Made by a program: the position numbers and the translations under genes. From Emmonsiellopsis sp. PD_33 (taxonomy: Eukaryota; Ascomycota; Eurotiomycetes; Onygenales; Ajellomycetaceae): a DNA stretch of 64,000 nucleotides. Where the stretch lies: NCBI GenBank assembly GCA_032988165.1, contig JANTQF010000154.1, positions 17,125-81,124 on the forward strand, in the 5' to 3' direction. Under the pieces are notes generated by a model. It made no database searches, was not told the DNA's origin, and saw nothing but the letters and a program-made list of their open reading frames with translations. Below, one piece after another: positions 23,013-34,719 of the stretch (position 1 is its first letter; each line of letters opens with the position of its first letter).

Positions 23013-25930
23013 ATGCCTTCATCCCTCACATTATCTGGCTCTATTTTCTTTAATGGCAGGAATCAATTATCACTAGATCCATTCACCTCAAGCTCAGTGG
23101 TACAGAAAACACCCTTAGTAGCTTCAGACTAATTAGCTTGTACTGATACTGTTAGTCTCAGTAGCTCACCAGTTAATAATCATGTGTCCCAATTAAATGC
23201 AGCACTGCCTGGGCTGGTCATTATTGTCAGAAGAAATCACAGTAAGTATTATATCATTTTTGACAAGAAGAATCATCTGAATTTCCTTTGGTGGTGAAAG
23301 ACTACAAAATGGCTAATTACTCATCTCAAGCTTGCTGAGAAGATGGCTGCCTGGGGATCAACACAGCAAATAAGTTAGGTGTGAAGGAAATTCAATGAGA
23401 TAGTAATATATCCTAATAGGATTCTAAAGGTGTAGTGTGCATATTGCAGCCAGCTCATGGCTAATTCAACCCTAAAAAACCATGGCATAAAGACCCTCAG
23501 TTGCTATCTCAAGAAGTATGCTACTCAAACCTGGAAACAGGGTGAGTTACAGTATAAATATAAAATGATGGAGTTCTTTGTCTGAGAGGATGTGAGTTTT
23601 TTCATTTCTTATAATTAAATCAAGGTTCCAACTAACTATTAGTTAGAAAGTAAATGTCTGTTCAGTTTTGAATAAGAAGAATCTTCTGGCTCAGCTAATT
23701 AAGATGATCATCACCACTCAGACCCTGTTTAACATCATCTATCATCTAGAGTTTAAGTAGCTGATCTGAATAATAGCATTTAATTTATTCTTAGAGATTC
23801 TTACTTGACAGATCATCACAAATCATTTACTTGTAAACTCATAGAAGATTATTATAGATCAGCTGGAGAAATTATCTTTAACCTCACAGATCTCAATTAG
23901 TATTAACTGCTGAATCTCACCCTATGAGAACCTCTCCTTTATGAGGATACTTAGTCATTTTATCTCTGAGGATTGATAACTCATGGATGTGCTGCTTGAT
24001 TTTGAGCATGTTTATAGATTACATACTGATTAGGAGCTAGCAAATCTTATGTTAAAATATGTAGATGAGTATCATCTTAGAGGTCAGATCTTAGCTAATA
24101 TAATTAATAATATAGGAAATAATAGCACACTCACCCAGGCACTCTTCCAGACAATGCAAACAAGCTAGTTAATCTCACAGTTTACTAATCTAGAGTTGCA
24201 GAAGTTAGGAATGAACTAGCATGTTCTTTATCTGGTATATATATTTCAACTATGTTTAGGTGCCATCTTCTGATGAATTGATATAAATGCCCAGGAGAAA
24301 CTAGATCCTGCTCTAGATGATGACCTTTTTGATAAGAATATTAATAGTACTTTATGAAAGATATGGAGTGTTTTACCTCTAAATCTGATAATCTTTCTGA
24401 CTGTTTCATTTTCATTAAGATCTGCCAGTTTACTCAATTTATCTACTACTCCCCATAATGAGTCTCTTATTTTAAGAAATGTCAGCTTGAGTTCTCTCAC
24501 ACAATGGCACTCACAGTGCAAATTAATTGCTCTACACAATGGGACTTAACATACCTTCTATTAAAATAACTACTAAAGCTTTGAAAGGCTATAGACTACT
24601 TTATTCTTCATTATGATTTTGCAGATCATCCTCTCTCTTTCTCAGCTACTAAATAGAAGTAGATTACTTATCTTGTGGATATCTATTTAGTGTTTAGAAG
24701 TCTAATAAATAGTCTATCTTAGGAAAAGAAGTCCTCCCTTCCTCATGTGTTTTGCATGTATAATCATCTTTTCAACCTTCTTGGATCCACTGAATGTGCT
24801 CTCTCCAGGAAGCACTGTGCCTGGCATGATTAACTCTAAAAGAATATTCAGGATGCAATGATCAAGTTACACTAATACTACTTAAAGACTAATAGGAATC
24901 ATGACTATCTCTATGTCATGGTAATATGTCTCTATCTGGGCCTCAAATCATTAGAGTTCCATAATAGTGTCTGGTTGAATGATGATGTGGACTGGTATGA
25001 GAAATACTTAAATGTCTTTATGAAGGTATATTAACTATATAAGGGCAAACTAACACAGGAATTAATGGTGGATTCATCTCCTCAAGACCATGAGAATATT
25101 TAGAAGCACAAGCATGGGCACATCACACTGAAGAAGGTTTTAAACAATGTGGATTAACACTGCAAATATAAATATAAGTCATCCAGTTGAAGTCATTCTC
25201 TCTTCACAACCTTGCTATAAGAGATTGAGTAGTATCTCAATGAAGGTATATTCTTCTTCTTCTAATTATATTGAACTTAAGTTCTAATTCATTATTTAGG
25301 GTTGGTGAAAAACATATCATTACTTAACTACTGGAAACAGAGACAAGCACAGTTTCTCATCCTTACTCATATTATATGTGACATTCTGGCCATGCAGAGC
25401 AACATAATAAAGCTAGAATGTATATTCTCAATTTCCCATTAGGTCTGTGTATATCTTCAAAATCACCTGCAATCATCAACTATTTGAGCCATCATACTTC
25501 ATTATATGGGTGACTGGTGCCAGATGTGGAAGGCATTCATCCTACCTCCCAGTATATATATGGGTGATAGGGTATATATAGGGGATGATGGGTCAGGCAA
25601 TAAGGATGAGAAGGAAGATGATGAACTCTCAGATAATTATATATCAGATTTTGATGATTTTGAGGAAGTTATGAATGAAGTTTAGAGTCAGGATGAGAGG
25701 GAGATGATGCCCAGATAGAATACCTTGTCAACTAATATTTCCTCAGAAAAGCTTTACTATCTCTGAAGTGCATTGTACAATGCAACACCATCTCAGCAGC
25801 CTATCTCCCAGGTGGTGATTAACAACAACTATCTCCTTCAAACTACCCCATCACAGCTTGATTTGCCCTGTCATTCACAGTGGACATCCTAAAGAGTAGA
25901 ACTGGAGGATTTCATTTCACATTAAATTAC
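23013..25930 (+). pseudogene. hAT-family transposase, decayed
   Basis: From ATG 23,013 (MPSSLTLSGSIFFNGRNQ), readable segments show the order of fungal hAT transposases: a BED-like zinc finger (CAYCSQLMANSTLKNH, about 23,435-23,500), the helical FNIIYHLEFK region (about 23,730), a core block at 23,887-23,975 matching the first catalytic region (SISINC then stop then ISPYENLSFM, where the Trp codon is now TGA), and the second region LRGQILANIINNIGNNST near 24,080-24,125. An acidic tract follows near 25,620. The expected catalytic Asp residues read as Asn, so even without the stops the protein would be inactive. Introns are likely at about 23,592-23,646 and 25,246-25,299. Family call rests on this ordered match plus the flanking 8-bp duplication. 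Confidence 0.7.
25246..25299 (+). other. Intron of the hAT transposase containing the palindrome
   Basis: Donor gtatat after tgaag, acceptor atttag; 54 nt. Contains TTGAACTTAAGTTCTA at 25,271-25,286, one change from the perfect palindrome. Same motif as the cargo-gene introns. Confidence 0.6.
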
Positions 25931-26204
25931 TTGAGGGAGTAATAGACCTAGATTGTAGTGCTTTTCATTTATTTTAGACCATATTTTTCTCTTCTAATAT
26001 GTTTGTAGCTATTGATAGTTAATAAATACCATTTCATTCATCTTTTAGCACTTGGTTAATAATAATTCTTCTGGCACTACAGTGAAAAAGACTAATGTGG
26101 TGGATGGAACCAAAGTTCAATTCTTGCATATAATAGTACTATATTAATATAACTTAATTAAATCTTGGGGTGAATTTATGTATGTATAACTTTATTTTTC
26201 AAAC

Positions 26205-26354
26205 CCATCAGGTTTGAAAAAATCAATCAGGTTTGACTCTGAAAACCTGACATAACAAAAAAAAAATTAGCAGCAAGTGAACCTACCCAAATGAGGCTTT
26301 TTTTTTTTTCAGGTTTGAAACCTGGTGGGTTCATAGGTCAGGTTTACAACACTA
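26205..26354 (+). repeat. hAT right subterminal and terminal region
   Basis: Five CAGGTTTG/AACCTGA-type motifs, then ACAACACTA, the inverted copy of the left end. Confidence 0.8.
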
Positions 26355-26362
26355 GACTCATT
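26355..26362. repeat. 8-bp target-site duplication, right copy (gactcatt)
   Basis: Identical to 15,380-15,387; immediately outside the right terminal repeat. Confidence 0.85.
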
Positions 26363-29300
26363 CATTTTCAATTTACTCTGATATTTCTGTGAGAACCTCA
26401 GTATATATTTTTTTATTCTACATATAATTACTGCAGGCATTCTTACTCCTAGAGAGCTTATTACAGGGCTGATTGAGATTCTTAGAATAGATATAGTTCA
26501 TCACACAGTGATGACATATAGAGACTTTCTAGATCTTAATAGCTTTAGAATTCTCCTCTAGTTTAGAATTAGTTTTACTGTTCTGAATCTTATGAGAGGT
26601 AGTAGAGGTAGAGGTAGCTTTTATTTAAGACATTCTAAAGAAGTTATTAGTTCTCATATCTTCAAAATTTCAAGCTTCTTTAAGTATAATAATTACTTAC
26701 TTGATATTTTGAAGTGAGAGAGAGGGAGAGGATGTCTATATTAGTAGAGAAGAGGAGGATGAATGTAAAATCAGAGTTCTAGCTGTATATTTGAAGAAGA
26801 AAGAGAAAGAGGAAGAGAAAGAGGAAAAGATGAATATTTTATAATGAATTGATTACTCTATCTGGTAATTAATATATCACTTTATTTATTTACTTCTAGT
26901 TCACCTTTGAAATCAACATCATCTCTTTTTATTTTCTATATACTAAACTGGCCAACTCAAATATGACTATGAAATGAGCTCATACTGATGTCTTTTAAGA
27001 TAATATATGATATGGACCCTCACTGTTTTCAGAATATGCATGTGAACTAGCTACTGATAGCTCTGAAATATATATATATAGATCTGTAAAGTGAGTATAT
27101 ATTAATAATAAAGAGTAGGTGCAGTAATTTCCCACATCTTTCATTATATCATTAAGATAGATATTGGAAATGCTTTATAAATACTTCATTTTACTATCTA
27201 GCAGCAGTAAATATACTCAAATTAAATTAATACTATATGGAAGATATATAGAAAGCAATCTGAAATAAATATATAATTACTTAGTTGAAAATCCTTACTT
27301 ATATATTCTCTCTAATTATACATTAGAATTATCTTCTCCATAATAAAATCATTAAATTCTTTATTCTCTATTTAATATGTTCAGCTCTGCAATTAGTGAT
27401 TCATTTTATCCTGATTTTCACATGAGAAATATGCTCTGAAAATGCATCTAGTACTATTAATCTATATCTCACATTTAAAGCTATAGATTATACCTTATAA
27501 AGCCATAAATCCTATTTACTCTGAAATGAGAATAAAGTATATCTTCTTCTTTACAGCCTTTTTAACTTTAGAATTGAACTTTCATTTCTTTTTAAGTTTT
27601 TAATGGGTAATTAGCTCTGCAAAGTTCTTCTGGCCTACATCACTGTATTATTCTACAGAGATTATATAGTCTTAAAAATTAATAACTTCATCTCATACTC
27701 TAACTTAAATATATCTATTCTCATCTCTTTCAACTAGATCATCCCACAGCTTAATCTGGATAGCAAGATTTACATATATTTCTAGATGAGGTATAAGTCA
27801 TTGATTTTCAGAATTGCAGGTGCTGACATGTACATTTAATATATCATTACTCTATGAAATTGAACTATTTATAGTTCAGGATTGGCCCAGTCTAATAGAA
27901 TACCTAATGAAATTTATCTAAAGTGAATCCCTGGAAGAAATACTGGAAGATACCCTTCTTATCAGTATAATTATATATATTACATTCTGAATGGCTGGCT
28001 TTATTCAGCTCTTTTTCCTGCTGAATATATTTCTATGATAAAATCAATAAATTAGTAGTTTATTCTAACTTTAGAATATCTATAGATAGTATTAACTATA
28101 CAGCTCAGCACTATAATATTTTCTATTCAATTTAAATTGAAGCTTTATCAACTGATCATAAGCACTCTGAATCCCCATTGATGACCCTGCTAAACACTCT
28201 ATATATAAAATGACTGATTATTAATCCTCATAATTGATAATTAGATTAGTACTCAGAGTCATCATCTTTGAAATTCATTTCTATGCTCATTATAATAATA
28301 TTCTTCTAGAATTATTAATTAGCTTATATTTCATATTTCTCTATCTATCATCAAACTTTCATTAATCCTCTCTAAATTTATCTTAACTCATGACTGACTT
28401 CAGCTGAATTTTCAGTTGAATTCCACTGGGTATCTAGATCAACTCTTATCTTTATATAGCTAAATGTCTTGCATTTTCATGTCTGAAAATTGTTGAGTGT
28501 GCTGTTCTGTGCTGTGATCTACATATATAATTTATGATTATAACTCTGAAATATCTATAATATCAGTTCATTTACTTTCCTGAAGAATGTAAGAAGATAT
28601 AATCATCTTATCTACTATTAAAGGTCTCTCTCCTGTATGTGATCTATCTGCTTATAAAACTCTGACACAATCTGATTGTGCTATCCATTGAAATTAGAGG
28701 ATATACTACTCATATGATTTTAACTTTCTATTAATATACTGTTGCTCCTAGTAAGTACAGGGTTCATAGAAGGAAGCTCATCTCTCTAGTTATTAGATTA
28801 CTTCTGATTAGCAATACATTCATAAAGTTCTTATTTATGGAATAGAAACTAATCATACTACTTAATTCTGAATTGAAGAAGTTAATGGCAGATATGACTG
28901 AGTAATGAGTAGGTCAGATAATGATATGAAAATGAAATTATATCTAATGGAGAAGGAAACCTACAGATAATAAAAGAAAATAGAAAAGATTAAAGTTTAT
29001 AGTTCTACTAGATGATATGACTTGAAACCCCTATTTTTAGAGGTATATTTAGTATGTATTTAGCCCCATTTCTTTTTTCAGAGCTATTATATTCATATTT
29101 CTTTTCCAATTTTCCCACTTTTTCCTCTAAAAAAATCCAACCTATAATATAGCCATCTACAGCCTTTACTATCTTAGAAAATACACTCTTTATGAAGCAA
29201 ACAAGCACTCAGCTCTAAGAGGCTGATGTCTGAAATTACTACAGAACACCTCTAAAAACTATATTAATACTGATATAAATAATTCAACATTTAATTATAA
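26363..29300 (-). other. Decayed element sequence, family not identified
   Basis: The first ~400 bp belong with the minus-strand Cys-motif gene interrupted by the hAT element (CHHCVMNYIYSKNLNQPC near 26,470-26,520). The rest reads best on the minus strand as short segments, some resembling a polyprotein (FLPGIHFR, about 27,930; LEEKVGKLEKKYEYNSSEK, about 29,085-29,145), but no integrase or reverse-transcriptase motif is secure. A GA-rich stretch lies at 26,725-26,835. Confidence 0.3.
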
Positions 29301-32300
29301 CATGAAATCTTGAGATTTTATGTTAGAGCTCATACTAGATAATGTAGAGATATGTATTTATATTCTGATTTAATTATTTACTTGATCTTTTAACTTAGAA
29401 AATCAGGCAACAGATCAATCTAATCAGCTCACTAAAAATAATGATAATAAGAATGCTACATACTCTAATAATAAACTCTACAAACTAAATGAAGAAGTAA
29501 ATATGATATATTAGCTTCTAAATATTATTTAGATAGCTTATAAATTAGCTGATGATAAATATATTATAAATGATGATATTAATAATGATATGAATCATTA
29601 TATTGAGACTAAGGAGGATAAAATAGATAACATTAATGTTACATCTGAACATCCTCTAGAGGCTTAAGAGGCTGGAAACTCTGAGGTCTAAGAGGTTAAT
29701 TCCTCTAATCTGACTATTCAAGGTAATAATCTAATAATCTCATCACACATTAATAATAAAGCTAATTATATTTATATAGTTAATGATCCTATAGAGCTTC
29801 TTATTTATAAATAGGATAAGAATTATATGGATTTTTTTATAACAGCCTTCACTTTGTGGATAGAGTCTATTGGAATATCTTGAGAGCTATATTAGTTATT
29901 ACTGTAGATTCTCTGAACTCTGAAGGATATCACTTTGATCTATAACCTCCCCAATGGACTATTAAATTTAAAAAAGAAATGTAAAGTGTAATTTCTAATC
30001 CTTCCACTATACTACATGTAGATTCTAATTATCTCTTCAGATTAGATACTGATATTCTCTCATGCTGAAAAATACCTTACTAATTATATATTGATGTTCT
30101 TATATTTTCAAGATATAATCTTATTGATGTTAAGGCTTATTAAGTCCCAGAGGTTTCAACAGCACATGCATATTAGGATGGTAGAAGTTATTGACTCCCC
30201 TATAGAACTATAGCACTCATATAACTAAGGAAGCTCAATTAAATATTACTTCAGGAAATTTGCCTTATATCTTTCTACCAGTAAACTGATTTTCTCCTCT
30301 GATTTCATATGATATCAGTGTGAAAATAATAAATATCCATGCAGATGACCAGACAAGACCAACTTCAACTATATGAGTAGAATGTGGTTTATTAGAAAGA
30401 ATAGATAGAAGATATTCTCATATTTTAATAGAACTATTTTGTAGATTCAATCTATCATGTGATATTTAACTCTGAATGTAGAAGAATCTAATTTTCAGAG
30501 TCCTCATCTACTCTTTCATTGATGTGAGGTAATTTTAATTAAGAGTAATATATTAAATATCATTCTGATAAGCTCTATTCTATTCAGAGCCTACATTTTT
30601 ATTAATTATACCTTTAATAGAATTAATAATATCTTTCTAACTGAGAATTTCACTTCTGGTCTTTTCCTTTGAAGGGTTCTCTATTTGGCTTTAACCACTA
30701 CTTGGCTATACTGCAGATTAATACCAATATGTGGAGAGCTAAAGATTATAGTTTATAAGAGAAAGTTCTTAAAAAATATCTTTACTAAAGAATAGAAAGT
30801 ATTATCCCTTTCTTATCAGCTTTTTATTAATAGATTTAACCTCTATTAGAATATATATTAGAGTTTAATGGGTATGTACTGAATCTCAGCTCTGAGTACA
30901 GCTGAATGCAAGAAGTGCAGTAACTTATTCATAGTGATATTTGATTCATATGATATGAATTTCTCAGATACTGTTAGAGTCTTATCCCCTGAATTTCTAC
31001 AGTTAGATGATGAGAGCATTCTAATTAATATTAATGATGATACTATTTAGATTATTTCTTCCTACTTATTATTTATTAGTAATATGTCACAGTAGAATGG
31101 GAATACTGATATTAAAGGCCCAAGTACAGAGTATTTATGTTAGAGCTGTCTGATTGGGAACTAAAAGAAATTGAATTTATCATTTGATATTATTTAAAAT
31201 GGGTGCTATCACCATGACACTTAACAGGTCTGACATCAGGCAGAGAGTGCTCTGAACCTAACAAAGAGAAAGAAGCTATAATAGAGAAGTAAATTGATGG
31301 ATAATAACTCTTACCTATTTAAGATATACTTAAGTTTAAATCTAGTTATATTCTTCCCATCTGATCCTGCACACAGTGAGTATTCAGGGATTTCAAAAAT
31401 AGCTTATTCTATGCTAATGGAATCAGTGTTAACTTCAGTTAGAAAGATTGAGTATCTCTGAATATTATAGATCTTTTCTTTCCCCTGAGGATGAGTATAT
31501 CTACAGTCATCTCTTACTCATCTAGAGAAGTACTAACTGTAAGAGCATACTTAGGTATCTATTTTGATACCACTTATATTATAATGTGGCCTTAAATATT
31601 TATAGCTTAAAGATCAAATCTATAGAGTACTCTTACTAGTATTCTCAAAACTTGGCATTCTGATGGTGAATTTAACTATTAATATATTTATAGTAATTGT
31701 AAGAAGCAATTCAATTTTATTATCACATAATCTGGCTGTTTATAACCTAAAAAAAATCTAATAAATTATTATCACTGCTTGTTAATACCTACAGTTCTTC
31801 CTAGATGTAGTAGTAAATACAGTATAATGAGCTCAGACTCCTTCTCATATAGAGTCAGTAAGTTAGAGCTGATGAGCATCCCTAGCACTGAGTTAGATAT
31901 TAATATCAATCAGGCTAAATAGATATTCTACCTTTATTATGGCAGAAGGTCTGAAGTACCTTGAAGACTCAGCTCTCTCTATAAAAAAAGGTGCATTCTT
32001 TATTGAAATGAAAAACTAACTGAATATACATATTAAATTACACTATATTGATGAAATCAGAGAATATGAAACTACTAACAACAGCAATATATTAATGAGG
32101 AAGGATAAATACAGAGATTATAAACAACTAATTTACTATACAAATCATCATGATGTTGAAAAGATATTACTTTAATAGGAGAGTTTTTATTAGATAGTTC
32201 AGCTTGCTTTTCATAATGCATTTAATGACTCTCAGCCAGAACTTGGGAAGAGATTAAGGAAAATCTATGAATATTATTCTACCCTTCTGATCAATCTGAT

Positions 32301-32800
32301 TTAAGTTGATGATTATGAATCTGATGATGTTCTTTCAACTGATGAATTATATGTGCTAAAGAATCTTTCAGATTATACCTAGAAATTCCTGTAGATGAAC
32401 CTTATATCTTTACTATCACTAAAAAATAGCATGAATATACTAGAAATTCTAATAAATTAAATATTAAATCTTCTGAATGTTCATCTATTCCTTCAAAAAC
32501 TAAGATAGATATATAGTCTTAACTGGAATAAATCATCCATTCTGGAATCAGGGTCAAGGCCACTCTGATTTTACTGAAAAATTACTTTTATATCTAAGTA
32601 TCATCTCTCATTCTCATTAGGATGCTGTTGATTATATGCTTATTTATTATATAGTAATGAAATCTATTGAATAATGCTTGTATAAGGAAATATTATTAAG
32701 TATAGAAATTTAAAAATTAATTAGATTCAAGCTGTTTTTATTCATAACTTATATGGATATAATGATTAAGTCTTTTTTATAGTTATATTAATGAGTTTAA
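29300..32800 (+). pseudogene. Decayed DNA-transposon-like gene with a DPAHSEY motif (tnp2/KDZ-like)
   Basis: Plus-strand readable segments between stops: AECKKCSNLFIVIFDSYD (about 30,895-30,950), a Cys/His block CLIGN...LSFDII...CYHHDT (31,140-31,220), and FPSDPAHSEYSGISKIAYSM (31,355-31,415) followed by FSFPPEDEYIYSHLLLI. A Cys block before an Asp-x-x-His motif is the general layout of large fungal cut-and-paste transposases of the tnp2/Plavaka/KDZ type. Assignment to superfamily is inference from this layout only. No terminal repeats found. Confidence 0.4.
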
Positions 32801-33295
32801 CTGAGTCTGATGGGTTGTTAGACTTACTAATTCTAAGTGATAATTCTAGAGATTACATAATAATTGATCTTTCTACTGTGTGGAAACCAAGTCTCTATAT
32901 TATACTAGTTTAATATAAGTTTAGAGGCAGGTTGTGATATAGCCCTAAAGACATCAAACTTTTACACTGTACATGAAATGTGTCATTTTTTTAGCTACTC
33001 CTAAATTCTGAAATTCTCTTTAGTAGTAACTAATAAGTTAATTTATTACTCTGTGCATAATTATTCTCTTCTTTCAAAAATGATGCTATAAGGTGGAAAA
33101 ATAATATACTTAGAAATAGGAAACTTCTACACTAATATTTACTCAGTATGATAGCTCATCTAGTGCATCTTGCAGGCAAGGTTTACTAATAGGCTCTCCT
33201 ATGTGATCTCATGCAACAAGCCCAGAGTGAGCCTTAATATCTCCCATGATGAGTAGCATTCAGGGCTAAATACAGAATAACATCTCTACCTATAA
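32801..33295. other. AT-rich stretch with nothing recognisable
   Basis: Short non-repetitive degenerate sequence; no frame or repeat stands out. Confidence 0.4.
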
Positions 33296-33440
33296 CTTAG
33301 TACTTAACCCTATGAATATTCTGAAGATCACTGATATATATTATAACATTAATTTATCAAGTAATCTGGCACTTGACCCAGTAAATATCCTAAAGATGAC
33401 TGATATGTGCTGTAATGTTGATCTATCAAGTGATATTTAT
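33296..33440. repeat. Tandem ~70 bp repeat, 2 copies
   Basis: Two diverged copies of a unit containing cctaaagat(ca/ga)ctgatat and atctatcaagt. Confidence 0.6.
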
Positions 33441-33607
33441 AGACTTAATGGAGAGGCCTATATTAGGTTTAATTTCTGAAAGATATCTCTATAATAGTGA
33501 GTATGAGTTGATATACCTGGTTTTATGAGATAAGACTGAATATCTAGAAAATAAAAGTGCACCATGAAGGTATATTAGTATATAAAAAAGGTATATTTTA
33601 TTATTAG

Positions 33608-33815
33608 GTAAGCTAATATTTCCCATTCACCTGCATTGCATCCTAATCATTAAGAATATTTCCTCTATATAATAATTATTGAAGCTGATGTTTCTCATTC
33701 ACCCACATTGCATTCAAATCATTAAGGATATTTTCTCTTATATAATGACTATTAGAGCTGATATTTCTCATTTACTCATATTACATCTAAAATTATTAAG
33801 AGTATTTTCTATCTA
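33608..33815. repeat. Tandem ~70 bp repeat, 3 copies
   Basis: Units share gctgatrtttctcattcac, cattgcat and tcattaagratattt. Similar gagctgatgtt strings recur near 57,170 and 57,540. Confidence 0.7.
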
Positions 33816-33944
33816 GTCTTCTTTTCTCTATCTATATCTATTCTACACCTGTGCTGATATCATCAATTTATTTTCTTTCTCTTTCAGTAGATTACTTGTA
33901 AGTTATTATATTTACTAAAAATAGATGTCTATACAGACTTATTA

Positions 33945-34085
33945 TAATCTGGGCTGCTACCTATCATCAATCTGAGCTACTATTTATTGTCAATCTGGGC
34001 TGCTGCCCATCATCAACCTAGGCTACTATTTATTATCAATCTAGGCTACTATCTATCATCAACCTGAGCTGCTACTTATTATTAA
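33945..34085. repeat. ~30 bp minisatellite, about 5 copies
   Basis: Unit of the type ctgggctgctacctatcatcaat, alternating gctgctac and gctactat variants. Confidence 0.75.
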
Positions 34086-34099
34086 AATCAGTGGTTCAT

Positions 34100-34640
34100 C
34101 AGCAAAAAATTTTTTTCACTCCACTTTAGTGTGCCAAGTCATCTAGCTCATGTGTCAAAAGTACTTAAGCCAGCTCCAGGCTGGCTCTGAATTAGCACAA
34201 AAATCACAATCTTGCTCCTGTAGTCTCCAGACTTTAAGCAATCCACATGTGGGCCTTGCACTCCTCTGGTATTGTGTGAGATGTTGACTATTCCTATGTT
34301 GTCTTAGAGTGATCTTATGCATGAAGAGAGAATCTCAATGCATTTCATGCATGCCTTATTACACATTCTTCCTCAGTGTTGGTGTGTGTATGAAGGGAGA
34401 ACCCTAATGCATCTCATACATACCTTATTACATGTTCTTTCTCAGTGTTAGTATGGGTTGGAAGGCAAGGCTCTAATAGATTATATATATATGTATGTAA
34501 TTAATTATGTATGTAATTACTATTACTGCATTGTATAAATACATCATTATTAACTAACTATCCTGCCTGCTTCATATATTTGAATTTTATATAACCTTGC
34601 ATCTTCATCTATTAGTATGCCTTGCATGTTGCAACAAGCT
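34100..34640. other. LTR-like, non-coding stretch
   Basis: Contains two ~70-bp tandem units (34,318-34,455, ending cagtgttggtgtg and cagtgttagtatg), a TATA-box-like tgtataaatac at about 34,532, and a T-rich end. It resembles a degenerate retrotransposon LTR, but no partner copy was found in the window. Confidence 0.3.
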
Positions 34641-34719
34641 AACTATCTTCACAGTCATCCATGCTGTCACCCTGATTGCAAGTTCATGATAATGAATCTA
34701 AGTAGGCTAACCCTGCCAT

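Larger units (their letters stand above)
15388..26354 (+). mobile_element. Giant hAT-superfamily DNA transposon (about 10.97 kb) with cargo genes, decayed
   Basis: Ends are TAGTGTTGT on the left and ACAACACTA on the right, a perfect 9-bp inverted repeat close to the hAT end consensus (first base C changed to T). Both ends are flanked by the 8-bp duplication gactcatt. Subterminal zones are dense in CAGGTTTG/GGGTT motifs (left 15,402-15,520, right 26,205-26,345), as expected for transposase binding sites. Inside are a hAT transposase remnant (23,013 to ~25,930, +), a multi-intron cargo gene (19,672-22,453, +) and two diverged copies of a minus-strand Cys-motif gene (16.1-17.4 and 17.7-18.8 kb). 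Typical autonomous hAT elements are about 3-5 kb, so this one is two to three times larger. All genes carry stops, so the copy is dead. It is nested in an older element. Confidence 0.88.
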
